Origin: an uncultured Kiloniellaceae bacterium
GTDB lineage: Bacteria > Pseudomonadota > Alphaproteobacteria > Kiloniellales > Kiloniellaceae
Assembly: GCA_947500035.1 (NCBI GenBank)
Contig: CANMQP010000016.1
Location: 1 to 64,000 of the forward strand
Length of the DNA stretch: 64,000 bases
Direction of reading: 5' to 3'
The translations under genes were made by a program, and so were the position numbers. The notes beneath the pieces are model-generated. The model saw only the letters and a program-made list of their open reading frames with translations. It was not told the DNA's origin and did no database searches. Positions 39,164 through 59,181 of this stretch are shown here, piece by piece (position 1 is the first letter of the stretch; every line of letters begins with the position of its first letter).

Positions 39164-39871
39164 ATGGCTGGAAAAAACAACGGAAAGCGGTTGGCGAAAT
39201 CCTACGAAGGCATCGACCGGAACTCGGCTTACGGTCTTTCGGAGGCTGTCAGCCTGATCAAAGGCGGCGCGAGCGCCAAGTTTGACGAGACCATCGAGAT
39301 CGCCATGAACCTGGGTGTCGATCCGCGTCATGCAGATCAGAATGTCCGCGGCGTCGTTGCACTGCCGCACGGCACCGGTAAGACGGTTCGTGTCGCGGTC
39401 TTTGCCAAGGACGCGAAGGCGGATGAAGCCCGTGAAGCCGGTGCCGATATCGTCGGTGCCGACGATCTTGCCGCTGAAATTCAGTCCGGCAAGTTTGAAT
39501 TTGACCGCGTGATCGCGACGCCTGACATGATGGCGGTCGTTGGCCGCCTCGGTAAGATCCTCGGTCCGCGCGGACTGATGCCGAATCCGAAGCTGGGTAC
39601 GGTCACGCCCGACGTCGCCGGCGCCATCAAAGCCGTCAAGGGCGGTCAGGTGGAATTCCGGGTCGAGAAGGCCGGGATCGTGCATGCCGGTGTCGGCAAG
39701 GCCAGCTTCGGTGAAGATGCGCTGGTCGAGAATGTGCGGGCTTTTGTCGAGGCCATCCAGAAGGCCAAGCCAACGGGTGCAAAAGGCACTTACGTGAAGC
39801 GCGTGGCTCTGTCCTCGACCATGGGCCCCGGTGTGAAGATCGATGTTTCCAGCCTGTCGGCTTCGGCGTAA
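39164..39871 (+). CDS. rplA: 50S ribosomal protein L1
   Basis: A 235-aa L1-stalk protein. [20 protein letters not shown] and [18 protein letters not shown] are the family signatures. It is 4 bp after rplK. In other bacteria L1 represses its own L11-L1 message. Confidence 0.98.
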   Translation: MAGKNNGKRLAKSYEGIDRNSAYGLSEAVSLIKGGASAKFDETIEIAMNLGVDPRHADQNVRGVVALPHGTGKTVRVAVFAKDAKADEAREAGADIVGADDLAAEIQSGKFEFDRVIATPDMMAVVGRLGKILGPRGLMPNPKLGTVTPDVAGAIKAVKGGQVEFRVEKAGIVHAGVGKASFGEDALVENVRAFVEAIQKAKPTGAKGTYVKRVALSSTMGPGVKIDVSSLSASA

Positions 39872-40195
39872 GCCGGGCCATCGGGCGTAGAGATTCGGCT
39901 GCGTTCTTCGGGACACAGCCGATAAGACGGAGCGGTAGCAAGATCTGCCGTTCCAACCTGTCCAAGACTGTAGGTGCCCTGACGGGTCTCCCAAGACGCG
40001 GGAAACTTCAGGGGCTTAAGCCGCAAGGGCCTGCATAGACGGGAAGCGAGTTTGGCGGGTGCCCGTTAAGGGCCCAATCAGGCTTGAACTTCCAGGACAG
40101 GCGAACCGGATTTCCGGGAGCTTTTCCGGGAATCCTCGTGCAAACCGGCTGATGGCCGCCCTGGTGGACATCGGCTAAAAAGAGCGGAGCGATCC
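39872..40195 (+). promoter_or_regulatory. rplJ leader region
   Basis: 324 bp without an ORF between rplA and rplJ. A long untranslated leader here is typical: L10-(L7/L12)4 binds it to regulate rplJL translation. Several complementary segments are visible, for example CCGGATTTCCGGGAGCTTTT with downstream CCGGG. I did not derive a unique fold. Confidence 0.6.
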
Positions 40196-40714
40196 GTGGA
40201 CCGATCACAAAAAGCAGAGTTGGTATCGGCTCTCAATGCAACGTTCGAAAGCGCGGCTCTCGTCGTGGTGACCCAGCAGTCTGGGTTGACCGTGACCGAG
40301 GTGTCGGGTCTTCGTACGCAGATGAGAGACGCTGGTGCCAGCTACAAGGTGACTAAAAATCGGCTCACGCGTCTTGCGCTTGAGGGCACGAAGTATAAGG
40401 CGCTGGAGTCAATGTTTACGGGACCGACCGCAATCGCGACGTCGGAAGATCCCGTGGCGGCGGCAAAGGTCTGCGTCGAGTTCGCCAAGAAGAACGAGAA
40501 GCTGACCATCGTCGGCGGTGCAATGGGTGAGACGATTCTTGATCCTGCCGGGATCAACGCTCTTGCCAAGTTGCCGTCGCTCGACGAATTGCGCGGAAAA
40601 CTTATTGGCGTTCTGCAGGCGCCGGCAACCAAGGTTGCTGGTGTTGTACAGGCACCGGCCGGGAAACTGGCTCGGGTGTTCAGCGCCTACGGCTCTCAAG
40701 ACGAGGCGGCGTAA
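40196..40714 (+). CDS. rplJ: 50S ribosomal protein L10
   Basis: A 172-aa stalk-base protein that anchors L7/L12 dimers. VVVTQQSGLTVTEVSGLRTQ and YKVTKNRLTRLALEGT are conserved, and the C-terminal helix that holds L7/L12 is present. It starts with GTG at 40196, preceded by GGAG. Confidence 0.97.
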   Translation: MDRSQKAELVSALNATFESAALVVVTQQSGLTVTEVSGLRTQMRDAGASYKVTKNRLTRLALEGTKYKALESMFTGPTAIATSEDPVAAAKVCVEFAKKNEKLTIVGGAMGETILDPAGINALAKLPSLDELRGKLIGVLQAPATKVAGVVQAPAGKLARVFSAYGSQDEAA

Positions 40715-40751
40715 GCCTCTCGAGGAAACAGTTCAAGCCTAGGAGATTAAA

Positions 40752-41126
40752 ATGGCTGATTTGGACAAATTGGTAGACGAGCTCTCGAAGCTCACGGTTA
40801 TCGAAGCTGCTGAGCTGGCTTCAAAGCTCGAAGAATCCTGGGGCGTTTCCGCCGCTGCACCGGTTGCTGTTGCTGCCGTTGCCGGTGGTGGTGAAGCCGC
40901 TGCTGCTGAAGAGCAGACCGAGTTCGACGTTGTTCTTGCCGCTGCCGGTGAGAAGAAAATCAACGTGATTAAAGAAGTCCGGGCAATCACCGGTCTTGGC
41001 CTGAAAGAAGCCAAGGACCTGGTCGAGTCCGCACCGAAAGCCGTTAAGGAAGGTGCCAGCAAGGACGAAGCCGCAGAGCTTAAGAAAAAGCTCGAGGATG
41101 CTGGTGCGACGGTCGAGCTCAAGTAA
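40752..41126 (+). CDS. rplL: 50S ribosomal protein L7/L12
   Basis: A 124-aa stalk protein that recruits translation GTPases. An N-terminal dimerisation helix ([19 protein letters not shown]), an Ala/Gly/Glu hinge (about residues 36-55) and the C-terminal factor-binding domain with [20 protein letters not shown]. Confidence 0.98.
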   Translation: MADLDKLVDELSKLTVIEAAELASKLEESWGVSAAAPVAVAAVAGGGEAAAAEEQTEFDVVLAAAGEKKINVIKEVRAITGLGLKEAKDLVESAPKAVKEGASKDEAAELKKKLEDAGATVELK

Positions 41127-41160
41127 TCAGAGCCGATCGGACGTAACGCAAGGTCCGGCC

Positions 41161-41186
41161 GGCGTGCGTGGGAAACCGCGCACGCC
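41161..41186 (+). terminator. rplL-rpoB intergenic attenuator hairpin
   Basis: GGCGTGCG (41161-41168) pairs with CGCACGCC (41179-41186), extended by a few inner pairs around a GAAA loop. No long T-run follows at once, so partial termination or RNA processing between the ribosomal and RNA polymerase genes is more likely than full termination. Confidence 0.6.
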
Positions 41187-41383
41187 GCGTCGGCCTTCTG
41201 CGTATTTTGATTTAGGCCTGTTCGCAACAGGCCGGCCGGACGGAACCGAAGGCCTAAAACCGGGTTCCTCGGGCGGGGTGCCGCTGATCGCAGAGAGTGA
41301 AACTGCTGGTCCGGTGTTTCGTGAAAAACAAAGATTCTTGGCGCACCCGCGCCAAAACCTGATGCAACGAGGACATGACTGAC

Positions 41384-45553
<4,170 letters not shown>

Positions 45554-45569
45554 GACGAGCGGATGATCT

Positions 45570-45600
45570 TGCCGGCGCATTCGCACTGAATGCGCCGGCA
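45570..45600 (+). terminator. Perfect hairpin between rpoB and rpoC
   Basis: TGCCGGCGCATTC (45570-45582) and GAATGCGCCGGCA (45588-45600) form a 13-bp perfect stem with a 5-nt loop; CGCTTTT follows ten bases later. It lies between genes normally co-transcribed, so attenuation or mRNA stabilisation is likelier than full termination. Confidence 0.65.
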
Positions 45601-45614
45601 GCGCTCGCTTTTAG

Positions 45615-49841
<4,227 letters not shown>

Positions 49842-49872
49842 CCGCCGACTCAGATAGATCATTGCGTTAAAG

Positions 49873-49925
49873 CGCCGCCGCCGGGTTCTTTTATTTCAAG
49901 AATCCCGGCGGCGGCGTTGTCTTTT
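49873..49925 (+). terminator. rpoC terminator
   Basis: CGCCGCCGCCGGG (49873-49885) pairs with CCCGGCGGCGGCG (49904-49916), extended inward by TTCTT/AAGAA, and is followed by TTGTCTTTTT. Confidence 0.88.
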
Positions 49926-49954
49926 TGACCCGCAAAAAAAGGGTTTCCAAAGGC

Positions 49955-49983
49955 TTGACGCGGTAGGGGTGCATCAATAGTAT
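49955..49983 (+). promoter_or_regulatory. Promoter of the str operon (rpsL-rpsG-fusA-tuf)
   Basis: TTGACG (49955-49960), a 17-bp spacer and TAGTAT (49978-49983), just downstream of the rpoC terminator and about 175 bp upstream of rpsL. The optimal spacing makes this a strong sigma-70-type candidate. Confidence 0.75.
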
Positions 49984-50160
49984 GCGCCAACCTTAAGGGG
50001 GCTGGTGGTAGATCCAGTGCGGTTTAGACGCAGCCTCGACGGTACACGAGATGAAAAATTTAATTGCTGTTTCAGACGGCGCTGAAAGCTCCGCGGGGGT
50101 AAGGCTATTGCCCCGCCGCGGTGCTTTGCTTCGAGAGCTAGGTTTAAGGAAGTAACCTGA

Positions 50161-50532
50161 ATGCCGACGATTAACCAATTGATCCGTAAGCCGCGTAAAG
50201 CGCCTGTCACACGGAACAAAGTACCGGCGCTGGAAGCCTGCCCGCAAAAGCGGGGGGTTTGCACGCGCGTCTATACCACCACACCGAAGAAGCCGAACTC
50301 GGCGCTGCGTAAAGTTGCGCGTGTACGCCTGACCAACGGCTTCGAAGTCACCAGCTACATCCCGGGCGAAGGTCATAACCTTCAGGAGCACTCGGTTGTC
50401 ATGCTGCGCGGCGGGCGCGTCAAGGATTTGCCCGGTGTTCGCTATCACATCATTCGCGGCACCTTGGATACCCAGGGTGTCAAGGATCGCCGTCAGCGCC
50501 GTTCGAAGTACGGCGCCAAACGGCCGAAATAA
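50161..50532 (+). CDS. rpsL: 30S ribosomal protein S12
   Basis: A 123-aa decoding-centre protein. [12 protein letters not shown] and [14 protein letters not shown] carry the wild-type lysines associated with streptomycin sensitivity. First gene of the str operon. Confidence 0.98.
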   Translation: MPTINQLIRKPRKAPVTRNKVPALEACPQKRGVCTRVYTTTPKKPNSALRKVARVRLTNGFEVTSYIPGEGHNLQEHSVVMLRGGRVKDLPGVRYHIIRGTLDTQGVKDRRQRRSKYGAKRPK

Positions 50533-51018
<486 letters not shown>

Positions 51019-51039
51019 CGAAGCAAGAGAGCCCGCGTC

Positions 51040-53115
51040 ATGTCTCGCACCACTCCACTTGAGCGCTATCGCAACATCGGCATCATGGCCCACATCGATG
51101 CCGGTAAGACGACCACCACAGAGCGCGTTCTGTATTACACCGGTGTTTCCCATAAGATCGGTGAGGTTCACGATGGCAACGCCACCATGGATTGGATGGA
51201 GCAGGAGCAGGAGCGGGGTATCACCATTACCTCTGCGGCCACGACCTGTTTCTGGAACGATCACCGGATCAACATCATCGACACGCCGGGCCACGTTGAC
51301 TTCACGATTGAAGTCGAGCGTTCGCTCCGGGTTCTCGACGGTGCCGTCGCCGTGTTCGACTCGGTCGCCGGTGTCGAGCCGCAGTCCGAGACCGTCTGGC
51401 GCCAGGCCGATAAGTACAATGTGCCGCGGATTTGCTTCGTCAACAAAATGGACCGCATCGGTGCCGACTTTTACCGCTGCGTAGACATGATCGTTGACCG
51501 TCTCGGCGCAACGCCGCTGGTGATGCAGTTGCCGATCGGCTCCGAGAGCGACTTCCTGGGTGTTGTCGATCTGATCAAGATGAAGGCGATCGTCTGGAAG
51601 GACGAGACCATGGGCGCGGAATACGTCGAAGAAGACATTCCGGCTGATCTCGCCGACAAGGCTGCTGAATACCGCGAAAAGCTGCTGGATCTTGCCGTTG
51701 AGCAGGACGATGCGGCGATGGAAGCCTACCTCGAAGGCAACGAGCCGGATGCCGAGACACTGAAGCGCTGCATCCGTAAGGGCGCCTGTGGCGCTTCTTT
51801 TGTGCCTGTTCTCTGCGGAACGGCCTTTAAAAACAAGGGTGTGCAGCCGCTTCTTGATGCTGTGGTTGATTTCCTGCCGTCTCCGATCGACGTCGACTCG
51901 GTGACCGGCGTTAAGCCCGACACGGATGAAGAGCTGGTCCGGAAGACCTCCGACGACGAGCCTGCTTCTGCGCTGGCCTTCAAGATCATGACCGACCCCT
52001 TTGTCGGCTCGCTGACCTTTGTGCGCGTCTACTCGGGCGTGATCTCGACCGGCACCCAGATCCTGAACTCGGTCAAGGGCAACCGCGAGCGGGTTGGCCG
52101 GATGCTGCAGATGCACTCCAATCACCGCGAAGACATCAAGGAAGCCCGCGCGGGCGACATTGTTGCGATCGCCGGCCTCAAGAGCACGACCACCGGTGAA
52201 ACGCTCTGTGATCCGCTGAAGCCGATCGTTCTGGAGCGCATGGAATTCCCCGATCCGGTGATCGAGGTTGCTGTTGAGCCAAAGACCAAGGCCGACCAGG
52301 AAAAGATGGGCGTCGCTCTGGGCCGTCTGGCACAGGAAGATCCTTCCTTCCGGGTTTCCACTGACGTGGAAAGCGGTCAGACCGTCATTAAGGGTATGGG
52401 CGAGCTTCATCTCGACATTATTGTCGACCGTATGAAGCGCGAGTTTAAAGTCGATGCGAACGTCGGTGCGCCGCAGGTTGCTTACCGTGAGACCATCTCC
52501 CGCGCTGCCGAGGTCGACTACACCCATAAGAAACAGTCGGGTGGTTCCGGTCAGTTCGCACGTATCAAGCTGACCTTCGAGCCGGTCGAGCCGGGCGAGG
52601 GCTATTCCTTCGACAACTCGATTTCCGGTGGTGCGGTTCCGAAGGAATTTATCCCGGGTGTTGAAAAAGGCCTGATTGCCGCGCAGGCAACGGGTGTGAT
52701 GGCCGGCTTCCCGGTGATCGACTTCAAGGTCACGCTGACTGATGGCGCCAGCCATGACGTCGACTCCTCGGTTCTGGCATTCGAAATTGCGGCTCGCGCC
52801 GCCTTCCGTGAAGGCGTGCAGAAAGCCGGACCTGCTCTTCTTGAGCCGGTCATGAAAGTCGAAGTCGTAACGCCTGAAGAGTATATGGGCGACATTATCG
52901 GCGATCTTAACAGCCGCCGCGGCAACGTGTCCGGAATGGACAACCGCGGCAACGCACAGGTGATCAACGCGATGGTCCCCCTTGCGAACATGTTCGGTTA
53001 CGTCAACAACCTGCGCTCCATGAGCCAGGGCCGGGCACAGTACACCATGCATTTTGACCACTACGAACGGGTGCCGCAGGCAGTCGCGGATGAGGTGGTC
53101 GCCAAGATGGCCTAA
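51040..53115 (+). CDS. fusA: Elongation factor G
   Basis: A 691-aa translocase GTPase. G1 [10 protein letters not shown] (about residues 17-26), [12 protein letters not shown]3 DTPGHVDF, G4 NKMD. Domain IV has [12 protein letters not shown], and the C-terminus ends in [17 protein letters not shown]. Full length, with no insertion that would suggest a mitochondrial-type or EF-G2 paralog. Confidence 0.98.
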   Translation: MSRTTPLERYRNIGIMAHIDAGKTTTTERVLYYTGVSHKIGEVHDGNATMDWMEQEQERGITITSAATTCFWNDHRINIIDTPGHVDFTIEVERSLRVLDGAVAVFDSVAGVEPQSETVWRQADKYNVPRICFVNKMDRIGADFYRCVDMIVDRLGATPLVMQLPIGSESDFLGVVDLIKMKAIVWKDETMGAEYVEEDIPADLADKAAEYREKLLDLAVEQDDAAMEAYLEGNEPDAETLKRCIRKGACGASFVPVLCGTAFKNKGVQPLLDAVVDFLPSPIDVDSVTGVKPDTDEELVRKTSDDEPASALAFKIMTDPFVGSLTFVRVYSGVISTGTQILNSVKGNRERVGRMLQMHSNHREDIKEARAGDIVAIAGLKSTTTGETLCDPLKPIVLERMEFPDPVIEVAVEPKTKADQEKMGVALGRLAQEDPSFRVSTDVESGQTVIKGMGELHLDIIVDRMKREFKVDANVGAPQVAYRETISRAAEVDYTHKKQSGGSGQFARIKLTFEPVEPGEGYSFDNSISGGAVPKEFIPGVEKGLIAAQATGVMAGFPVIDFKVTLTDGASHDVDSSVLAFEIAARAAFREGVQKAGPALLEPVMKVEVVTPEEYMGDIIGDLNSRRGNVSGMDNRGNAQVINAMVPLANMFGYVNNLRSMSQGRAQYTMHFDHYERVPQAVADEVVAKMA

Positions 53116-53163
53116 CCCGCGCAGGCGTGGTTTTGATCATCCTATGGACGGAGAATAGAGAAG

Positions 53164-54354
53164 ATGGCTAAGGAAAAGTTTGAGCGGAATAAGCCGCACT
53201 GCAACGTTGGTACGATTGGTCACGTTGACCATGGCAAGACGACGTTGACTGCAGCGATCACGAAGGTTTTGGCTGAGAGCGGCGGTGCGGAGTTTTCCGC
53301 GTACGACCAGATTGACAAGGCGCCTGAAGAGAAGGCGCGTGGGATCACGATTTCGACGGCGCATGTTGAGTATGAGACGGAGAACCGTCACTACGCGCAC
53401 GTTGACTGTCCCGGTCACGCCGACTACGTGAAGAACATGATCACGGGTGCGGCTCAGATGGACGGCGCGATCCTGGTTGTTTCCGCTGCTGACGGCCCGA
53501 TGCCTCAGACCCGCGAGCACATCCTGCTTGCGCGCCAGGTTGGCGTTCCTGCGATTGTGATCTTTATGAACAAGGTCGACCAGGTTGACGATGAAGAGCT
53601 TCTTGAGCTTGTTGAGCTTGAGATCCGCGAGCTTCTGTCTTCCTACGATTTCCCTGGGGACGATATTCCGATCATCAAGGGTTCAGCTCTTGCTGCTCTG
53701 GAAGACAGCAACAAGGAAATCGGTCACGACGCGATTCTTGAGCTTATGAAGGCTGTTGACGAATACATTCCGCAGCCTGAGCGTCCTGTTGACCGTCCGT
53801 TCCTGATGCCGATCGAGGATGTTTTCTCGATTTCTGGCCGTGGCACGGTTGTTACGGGTCGTGTTGAGAGCGGTATCGTCGCGGTGTGGGACGAGATCGA
53901 GATTGTCGGTCTTAAGGAGACGAAGAAGACGACCTGCACGGGCGTTGAGATGTTCCGGAAGCTTCTGGACTCGGGAGAGGCCGGCGACAACATCGGTGCG
54001 CTTCTGCGAGGTGTTGGGCGTGAAGACGTTGAGCGCGGTCAGGTTCTGGCGAAGCCGGGCTCGATCACGCCGCACACGAACTTCACGGCTGAAGCTTACA
54101 TCCTGACGAAGGAAGAGGGTGGCCGTCATACGCCGTTTTTCACGAACTACCGTCCGCAGTTTTACTTCCGTACGACGGACGTGACGGGTGTCGTGACGCT
54201 TCCTGAAGGCACCGAGATGGTGATGCCTGGAGACAACATCGCGATGACGGTCGAACTGATCGCTCCGATCGCCATGGACGAAGGCCTGCGTTTCGCGATC
54301 CGTGAAGGCGGCCGCACCGTCGGTGCCGGCGTCGTCGCAGGTATCGTTAAGTAA
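53164..54354 (+). CDS. tuf: Elongation factor Tu, copy 2 (variant K240A/G242W)
   Basis: A 396-aa EF-Tu. The coding sequence looks identical to copy 1 from start codon to stop, apart from four substitutions at codons 240-242. These turn VKVGDEIE into VAVWDEIE (Lys240 to Ala, Gly242 to Trp, plus a silent change). These residues lie in domain 2, in the loop aligned with the KVGEE motif of E. coli EF-Tu. Flanking sequence outside the ORF is unrelated to copy 1, which indicates gene conversion confined to the coding region. Trp in place of this Gly is unexpected in such a conserved protein, so a sequencing or assembly artefact must be considered. Confidence 0.95.
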   Translation: MAKEKFERNKPHCNVGTIGHVDHGKTTLTAAITKVLAESGGAEFSAYDQIDKAPEEKARGITISTAHVEYETENRHYAHVDCPGHADYVKNMITGAAQMDGAILVVSAADGPMPQTREHILLARQVGVPAIVIFMNKVDQVDDEELLELVELEIRELLSSYDFPGDDIPIIKGSALAALEDSNKEIGHDAILELMKAVDEYIPQPERPVDRPFLMPIEDVFSISGRGTVVTGRVESGIVAVWDEIEIVGLKETKKTTCTGVEMFRKLLDSGEAGDNIGALLRGVGREDVERGQVLAKPGSITPHTNFTAEAYILTKEEGGRHTPFFTNYRPQFYFRTTDVTGVVTLPEGTEMVMPGDNIAMTVELIAPIAMDEGLRFAIREGGRTVGAGVVAGIVK

Positions 54355-54494
54355 TCCGGAATTACCTCGGGTAATTCGCGGCCGGTTGCGGCCGGGTTCA
54401 AACAGTTATAGCACGCGAAAGGGGCGCCGGTATCAGGTGCGAGGCTCTTCGAGCCCGACAAGGTCCTGATCACCGGCAGCCATAGGGGCTGAAA

Positions 54495-54809
54495 ATGGAC
54501 AGCCAGAATATTAGAATACGGCTTAAAGCCTTCGATCATCGGGTGCTCGACACGTCGACCGCCGAGATCGTCGGAACTGCCAAGCGGACGGGCGCACAGG
54601 TACGCGGCCCGATCCCACTGCCGACCCGCATTGAGAAGTTCACGGTTCTCCGTGGCCCTCACATCGACAAGAAGAGCCGCGAACAGTTCGAGATTCGGAC
54701 TCACAAGCGTCTTCTGGACATTGTCGACCCTACACCGCAGACCGTTGACGCGCTCATGAAGCTCGACCTGGCCGCCGGTGTAGACGTCGAGATCAAGCTG
54801 AAAGGCTAA
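54495..54809 (+). CDS. rpsJ: 30S ribosomal protein S10
   Basis: A 104-aa head protein and NusG/NusB partner. [19 protein letters not shown] and [19 protein letters not shown] are conserved. First gene of the S10 operon, 140 bp after tuf. Confidence 0.98.
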   Translation: MDSQNIRIRLKAFDHRVLDTSTAEIVGTAKRTGAQVRGPIPLPTRIEKFTVLRGPHIDKKSREQFEIRTHKRLLDIVDPTPQTVDALMKLDLAAGVDVEIKLKG

Positions 54810-54814
54810 GGGAT

Positions 54815-55594
54815 ATGCGCACGGGTATGATTGCGCAGAAGCTTGGCATGACGCGCGTGTTCACCGATGAAGGTCAACACGTTCCTGTCACCGTTCTCAA
54901 GGTTGACAAGTGTCAGGTCGTTGCAGTGCGCACGAAAGAATCGGACGGCTATGCTGCCGTTCAGTTGGGTAACGGAAAGGCGAAGGTCAAACGCGTGACC
55001 AAGCCGATGCGGGGCCATTACGCGAAAGCCAAGGTCGAGCCGAAGCGCAAGCTTGGCGAGTTCCGGGTTTCCGACGACGCGCTTCTGGAAGTTGGTCAGG
55101 AGCTCTCGGTCAACCACTTCGTGGCTGGTCAGTTCGTCGACGTAACCGGGACTTCGATCGGTAAGGGTTTCGCCGGTGCCATGAAGCGCCATAACTTCGG
55201 TGGCCTGCGGGCGACCCATGGTGTCTCGGTCTCGCACCGTAGTCATGGTTCGACCGGTAACAGTCAGGATCCGGGTAAGGTCTTCAAGGGTAAGAAGATG
55301 GCCGGTCACATGGGTGATGTGCGGGTAACCACGCAGAACCTTAAGATCGTCTCGACCGACGAAGACCGTGGTCTCATCCTGGTCAAGGGTGCGGTACCTG
55401 GCGCTGAAGGCGGCTGGGTCCGGATCAGCGATGCGGTGAAGCGCGCTCTGCCCAAGGACGTGCCTTTCCCGGCCGGGATCGTTGCGGCTGCCGTTGAAGA
55501 AGCACCTGCCGAGGCCCCTGAAGAAGCTCCGGCTGAAGCAGAAGCCCCTGCAGCAGAGGCTCCTGAAGCCGCTAGCGAAGATAAGGATCAATGA
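54815..55594 (+). CDS. rplC: 50S ribosomal protein L3
   Basis: A 259-aa early-assembly protein near the peptidyl-transferase centre. [20 protein letters not shown] and [20 protein letters not shown] are diagnostic. A low-complexity tail of about 40 residues (repeated EAPAEAP units) extends beyond the usual C-terminus, as is common in alphaproteobacteria. The stop overlaps the rplD start. Confidence 0.97.
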   Translation: MRTGMIAQKLGMTRVFTDEGQHVPVTVLKVDKCQVVAVRTKESDGYAAVQLGNGKAKVKRVTKPMRGHYAKAKVEPKRKLGEFRVSDDALLEVGQELSVNHFVAGQFVDVTGTSIGKGFAGAMKRHNFGGLRATHGVSVSHRSHGSTGNSQDPGKVFKGKKMAGHMGDVRVTTQNLKIVSTDEDRGLILVKGAVPGAEGGWVRISDAVKRALPKDVPFPAGIVAAAVEEAPAEAPEEAPAEAEAPAAEAPEAASEDKDQ

Positions 55595-56217
55595 CCATGA
55601 AGTGTTCGGTCACGACCCTCGAAAACAAAGCCGCCGGCGAGATTGAGTTGAACGACTCGATCTTCGGACTTCCCGTCCGGGCGGACATCCTGGGCCGCAT
55701 GGTCAACTGGCAGCTCGCGAAGCGGCGCGCCGGTAACCACAAGGTCAAGGGACGGAGTGAAGTTTCCGGTTCGACCCGGAAGATCACGAAGCAAAAAGGT
55801 GGTGGCGGTGCCCGTCACGGCAGCATCCGTGCCCCGATCTTCCGTGGCGGTGGCGTTGTCCACGGTCCGGTTGTCCGGGATCACAACCTCGACCTTCCCA
55901 AGAAGGTCCGGAAGCTGGCTCTGAAGACGGCTCTCTCGTCCAAGGCTGCGGACGGTAAGCTGATCGTTCTGGATAGTGCAGACGTCAAGGATGCCAAGAC
56001 CTCGGCTCTGTCGAAGCAGTTCGGCACACTCGGCTGGGCTTCGGTGCTGGTCATCGACGGTGCGGCTGTGAATGAGGGCTTCGCCCGTGCAGCCCGCAAC
56101 ATTCCCGGCGTCGACGTTCTGCCGCAGCAGGGTGCCAATGTTTACGACATTCTGCGGCGCGACACTCTGGTGTTGACCAAAGATGCTGTAGAAGCGCTGG
56201 AGGCGCGACTGAAATGA
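55591..56217 (+). CDS. rplD: 50S ribosomal protein L4
   Basis: A 208-aa exit-tunnel protein that in E. coli also represses the S10 operon. The loop [19 protein letters not shown] and [15 protein letters not shown] are conserved. The ATG at 55591 overlaps the rplC stop; an ATG six bases later is also possible. Confidence 0.97.
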   Translation: MTMKCSVTTLENKAAGEIELNDSIFGLPVRADILGRMVNWQLAKRRAGNHKVKGRSEVSGSTRKITKQKGGGGARHGSIRAPIFRGGGVVHGPVVRDHNLDLPKKVRKLALKTALSSKAADGKLIVLDSADVKDAKTSALSKQFGTLGWASVLVIDGAAVNEGFARAARNIPGVDVLPQQGANVYDILRRDTLVLTKDAVEALEARLK

Positions 56218-56546
56218 GTAAGGGGCGCGCGCGCAACAAGCCGCCGGTGACGATTTCCAAGGAGCGGATGTACGAAGTGATTCGTCAGCCGGTCGTAACG
56301 GAAAAATCGACATTGGGTTCAGAGCACAACCAGGTTGCCTTCAAGGTGGCCATGGATGCGACCAAGCCGGAGATCGCTCTGGCGGTTGAAGGTCTGTTCG
56401 ATGTCAAGGTGAAGGCCGTTAACACCCTTCGCCAGGCCGGCAAGACAAAGCGGTTCAAGGGTCGTCCGGGCCGCCGTGTCGAAGTCAAGAAAGCATACGT
56501 CACGTTAGAAGAGGGTCACAGCATCGACGTGACCACGGGAATCTGA
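56214..56546 (+). CDS. rplW: 50S ribosomal protein L23
   Basis: A 110-aa protein at the tunnel exit that docks trigger factor and [15 protein letters not shown] and [17 protein letters not shown] are conserved. The N-terminal ~20 basic residues exceed the usual start; the ATG overlaps the rplD stop by 4 bp, which supports the longer form. Confidence 0.96.
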   Translation: MSKGRARNKPPVTISKERMYEVIRQPVVTEKSTLGSEHNQVAFKVAMDATKPEIALAVEGLFDVKVKAVNTLRQAGKTKRFKGRPGRRVEVKKAYVTLEEGHSIDVTTGI

Positions 56547-56550
56547 AGCA

Positions 56551-57381
56551 ATGGCGCTAAAAACTTACAGTCCGACGACGCCATCACGCCGTAATCTGGT
56601 GCTGATCGATCGTTCGGGTCTCTGGAAGGGCAAGCCGGTCAAGAAATTGACCGAGGGCCTGACCAAGAGTGGCGGACGCAACAACACCGGCCGGATTACC
56701 GCCCGCCGGCAGGGTGGCGGTCACAAACGCAACTATCGTCTCGTCGATTTCAAACGTCGTAAATTCGACGTTGCAGCGACGGTTCAGCGGATCGAATACG
56801 ATCCGAACCGGACGGCCTTTATCGCTCTGATCGAGTATGCCGATGGCGAGTTGTCCTACATCCTGGCGCCACAGCGCCTGGCCGTTGGCGACAAGGTCAT
56901 CTCCAGCGAGAAGGCCGACATCAAGCCCGGCAACGCGATGCCGCTTGGCTCGATCCCGGTTGGCACGATCGTGCACAACGTCGAGATGAAGCCGAGCAAA
57001 GGCGGCCAGATCGCCCGCTCAGCTGGAACCTACGTTCAGATCGTTGGCCGCGATGCCGGTTACGCTCTGCTGCGTCTCGGATCGGGCGAAGTCCGCATGG
57101 TCCGGTCGGATTGCATGGCAACCATCGGCGCCGTTTCGAACCCAGACGAGTCGAACCAGAAATTGGGCAAGGCCGGTCGCAAACGCTGGATGGGCAAACG
57201 TCCATCGGTCCGCGGTGTCGCCATGAACCCGATTGACCATCCGCACGGCGGCGGCGAAGGCCGCACTTCCGGCGGTCGCCATCCGGTGACCCCCTGGGGC
57301 AAGCCGACGAAGGGCGCCAAGACGCGCCGTAACAAGAAGACGGACGGCCTCATTGTGCGCCGCCGTCACAAGAAACGCTAG
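56551..57381 (+). CDS. rplB: 50S ribosomal protein L2
   Basis: A 276-aa core protein needed for peptidyl-transferase assembly. [35 protein letters not shown] and the catalytic-region [20 protein letters not shown] are present. Confidence 0.98.
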   Translation: MALKTYSPTTPSRRNLVLIDRSGLWKGKPVKKLTEGLTKSGGRNNTGRITARRQGGGHKRNYRLVDFKRRKFDVAATVQRIEYDPNRTAFIALIEYADGELSYILAPQRLAVGDKVISSEKADIKPGNAMPLGSIPVGTIVHNVEMKPSKGGQIARSAGTYVQIVGRDAGYALLRLGSGEVRMVRSDCMATIGAVSNPDESNQKLGKAGRKRWMGKRPSVRGVAMNPIDHPHGGGEGRTSGGRHPVTPWGKPTKGAKTRRNKKTDGLIVRRRHKKR

Positions 57382-57393
57382 GGGAAGGCCGCC

Positions 57394-57672
57394 ATGGCTC
57401 GCTCCGTATGGAAAGGTCCGTTCGTCGATGGTTATCTGCTGAAGAAGGCAGATACAGTCAGAGGTTCCGGACGCAACGAAATCATTAAGACCTGGTCGCG
57501 CCGCTCGACGATCATGCCGCAGTTTGTCGGCCTGACCTTCGGTGTCTACAACGGCCAGAAGTTCCTGCCGGTTCTGGTGACCGAAAACATGGTCGGTCAC
57601 AAGTTCGGCGAATTCTCTCCAACGCGGACCTACTACGGTCACGCCGCGGATAAGAAATCCAAGAGGGGCTAA
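57394..57672 (+). CDS. rpsS: 30S ribosomal protein S19
   Basis: A 92-aa head protein. [40 protein letters not shown] and [12 protein letters not shown] are diagnostic. Confidence 0.98.
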   Translation: MARSVWKGPFVDGYLLKKADTVRGSGRNEIIKTWSRRSTIMPQFVGLTFGVYNGQKFLPVLVTENMVGHKFGEFSPTRTYYGHAADKKSKRG

Positions 57673-57674
57673 CG

Positions 57675-58055
57675 ATGAGTAAGTCGAAAACCCCGCGCGC
57701 TCTGGCTGAGAACGAAGCCAAGGCAATTGCGCTGAACATGCGGACCAGCTCTCAGAAGCTGAACCTGGTTGCTGCGAGCATTCGCGGTAAATCGGCCGAG
57801 AACGCCCTGGCGGAGCTGAGCTTCTCCAAGCGCCGGATCGCCGGTGAGGTGAAAAAGGTTCTGCAGTCGGCCATCGCCAATGCAGAGAACAACCATCAGC
57901 TCGACGTCGACCGTCTGTATGTGGCGGAGGCCTCGGTGGGCAAGAGCTTCACCATGAAGCGCTTTCGGGCCCGTGCCCGTGGCCGGGTCGGCCGGATTGT
58001 TAAACCGTGGAGCCGCCTGACCGTGGTTGTGCGCGAGCGTGAGGAGACGGCGTAA
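57675..58055 (+). CDS. rplV: 50S ribosomal protein L22
   Basis: A 126-aa protein lining the exit tunnel. [20 protein letters not shown] and the hairpin tip region [19 protein letters not shown] are conserved. It shares the last base of its stop with the rpsC start (TAATG). Confidence 0.97.
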   Translation: MSKSKTPRALAENEAKAIALNMRTSSQKLNLVAASIRGKSAENALAELSFSKRRIAGEVKKVLQSAIANAENNHQLDVDRLYVAEASVGKSFTMKRFRARARGRVGRIVKPWSRLTVVVREREETA

Positions 58056-58732
58056 TGGGTCATAAAGTTAATCCAATCGGCCTGCGCGTCGGTATCAACC
58101 GGACCTGGGACTCCCGCTGGTTCGCCGACGCGAACTATTCGGACCTCCTGCTTGAGGATCTCGAGCTGCGCAAGTTCCTGCGGAAGCGCCTGCATCAGGC
58201 CGGTATCTCCCGGATCGTGATCGAGCGTCCCGCGAAAAAGGCCCGTGTGACGATCTACACGGCCCGGCCAGGTGTGGTGATCGGCAAGAAGGGTGCGGAC
58301 ATCGAGAAGCTCCGCGGGGCTCTTCAGCAGCGCACCAGCAGCGAAGTTCACTTGAACATCGTTGAGGTTCGTAAGCCCGAAATCGACGCCAAACTGGTTG
58401 CCGAGAACATCGCCAGCCAGCTGGAGCGCCGCGTGGCCTTCCGCCGGGCGATGAAGCGTTCGGTTCAGTCCGCCATGCGCCTGGGCGCCGGTGGGATCCG
58501 GATCAACTGCGCCGGCCGTCTGGGCGGTGCCGAAATCGCCCGGACCGAATGGTACCGCGAAGGCCGCGTGCCTCTGCACACTCTTCGCGCCGATGTTGAT
58601 TACGGCGAAGCGACGGCACAGACGACCTACGGCGCTTGCGGCGTAAAGGTATGGGTATTTAAGGGAGAAATCCTGGCCCACGACCCGATGGCGCAAGACA
58701 AGCGGTCGCAGGATTTGCAGGCTGCGCGTTAA
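58055..58732 (+). CDS. rpsC: 30S ribosomal protein S3
   Basis: A 225-aa mRNA-entry protein. [20 protein letters not shown], the KH motif [13 protein letters not shown] (about residues 71-83) and [13 protein letters not shown]-like C-terminal sequence are present. Confidence 0.98.
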   Translation: MGHKVNPIGLRVGINRTWDSRWFADANYSDLLLEDLELRKFLRKRLHQAGISRIVIERPAKKARVTIYTARPGVVIGKKGADIEKLRGALQQRTSSEVHLNIVEVRKPEIDAKLVAENIASQLERRVAFRRAMKRSVQSAMRLGAGGIRINCAGRLGGAEIARTEWYREGRVPLHTLRADVDYGEATAQTTYGACGVKVWVFKGEILAHDPMAQDKRSQDLQAAR

Positions 58733-58758
58733 GCAGTCAGGCATGAGGAAATAGAGCA

Positions 58759-59178
58759 ATGTTGCAACCAAAGCGGACCAAATTCCGCAAAGCCCATAAG
58801 GGCCGGATCCATGGCAAGGCGAAGGGCGGGACGGCCCTGAACTTCGGCGCCTACGGTATGAAGGCAATGACGCCTGGCCGCGTTTCTGCGCGCCAGATCG
58901 AAGCTGCCCGCCGGACCATCACCCGCCACATGAAGCGTGTCGGCAAACTCTGGATCCGCGTCTTCCCGGACGTGCCGGTTTCGAGCAAGCCTGCCGAAGT
59001 CCGTCAGGGTAAGGGTAAGGGTAATCCGGAATGGTGGGCGGCCCGGGTCAAGCCCGGCCGGATCATGTTTGAACTCGATGGCGTTCCCATGGAGCTCGCT
59101 CGTGAAGCATTCAAGCTGGCTTCGGCCAAGCTGCCGGTGCAAACCAAGTTCATCGCCCGTGCCGGCGAGGAGGGTTAA
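58759..59178 (+). CDS. rplP: 50S ribosomal protein L16
   Basis: A 139-aa protein near the A-site t[22 protein letters not shown] and the [19 protein letters not shown] segment are conserved. Confidence 0.98.
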   Translation: MLQPKRTKFRKAHKGRIHGKAKGGTALNFGAYGMKAMTPGRVSARQIEAARRTITRHMKRVGKLWIRVFPDVPVSSKPAEVRQGKGKGNPEWWAARVKPGRIMFELDGVPMELAREAFKLASAKLPVQTKFIARAGEEG

Positions 59179-59181
59179 ATC

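Larger units (their letters stand above)
49842..50160 (+). other. rpoC-rpsL intergenic region
   Basis: A 319-bp spacer holding the rpoC terminator (49873-49925) and the str-operon promoter (49955-49983), then a leader of about 170 nt before rpsL. It has no ORF. Confidence 0.7.
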
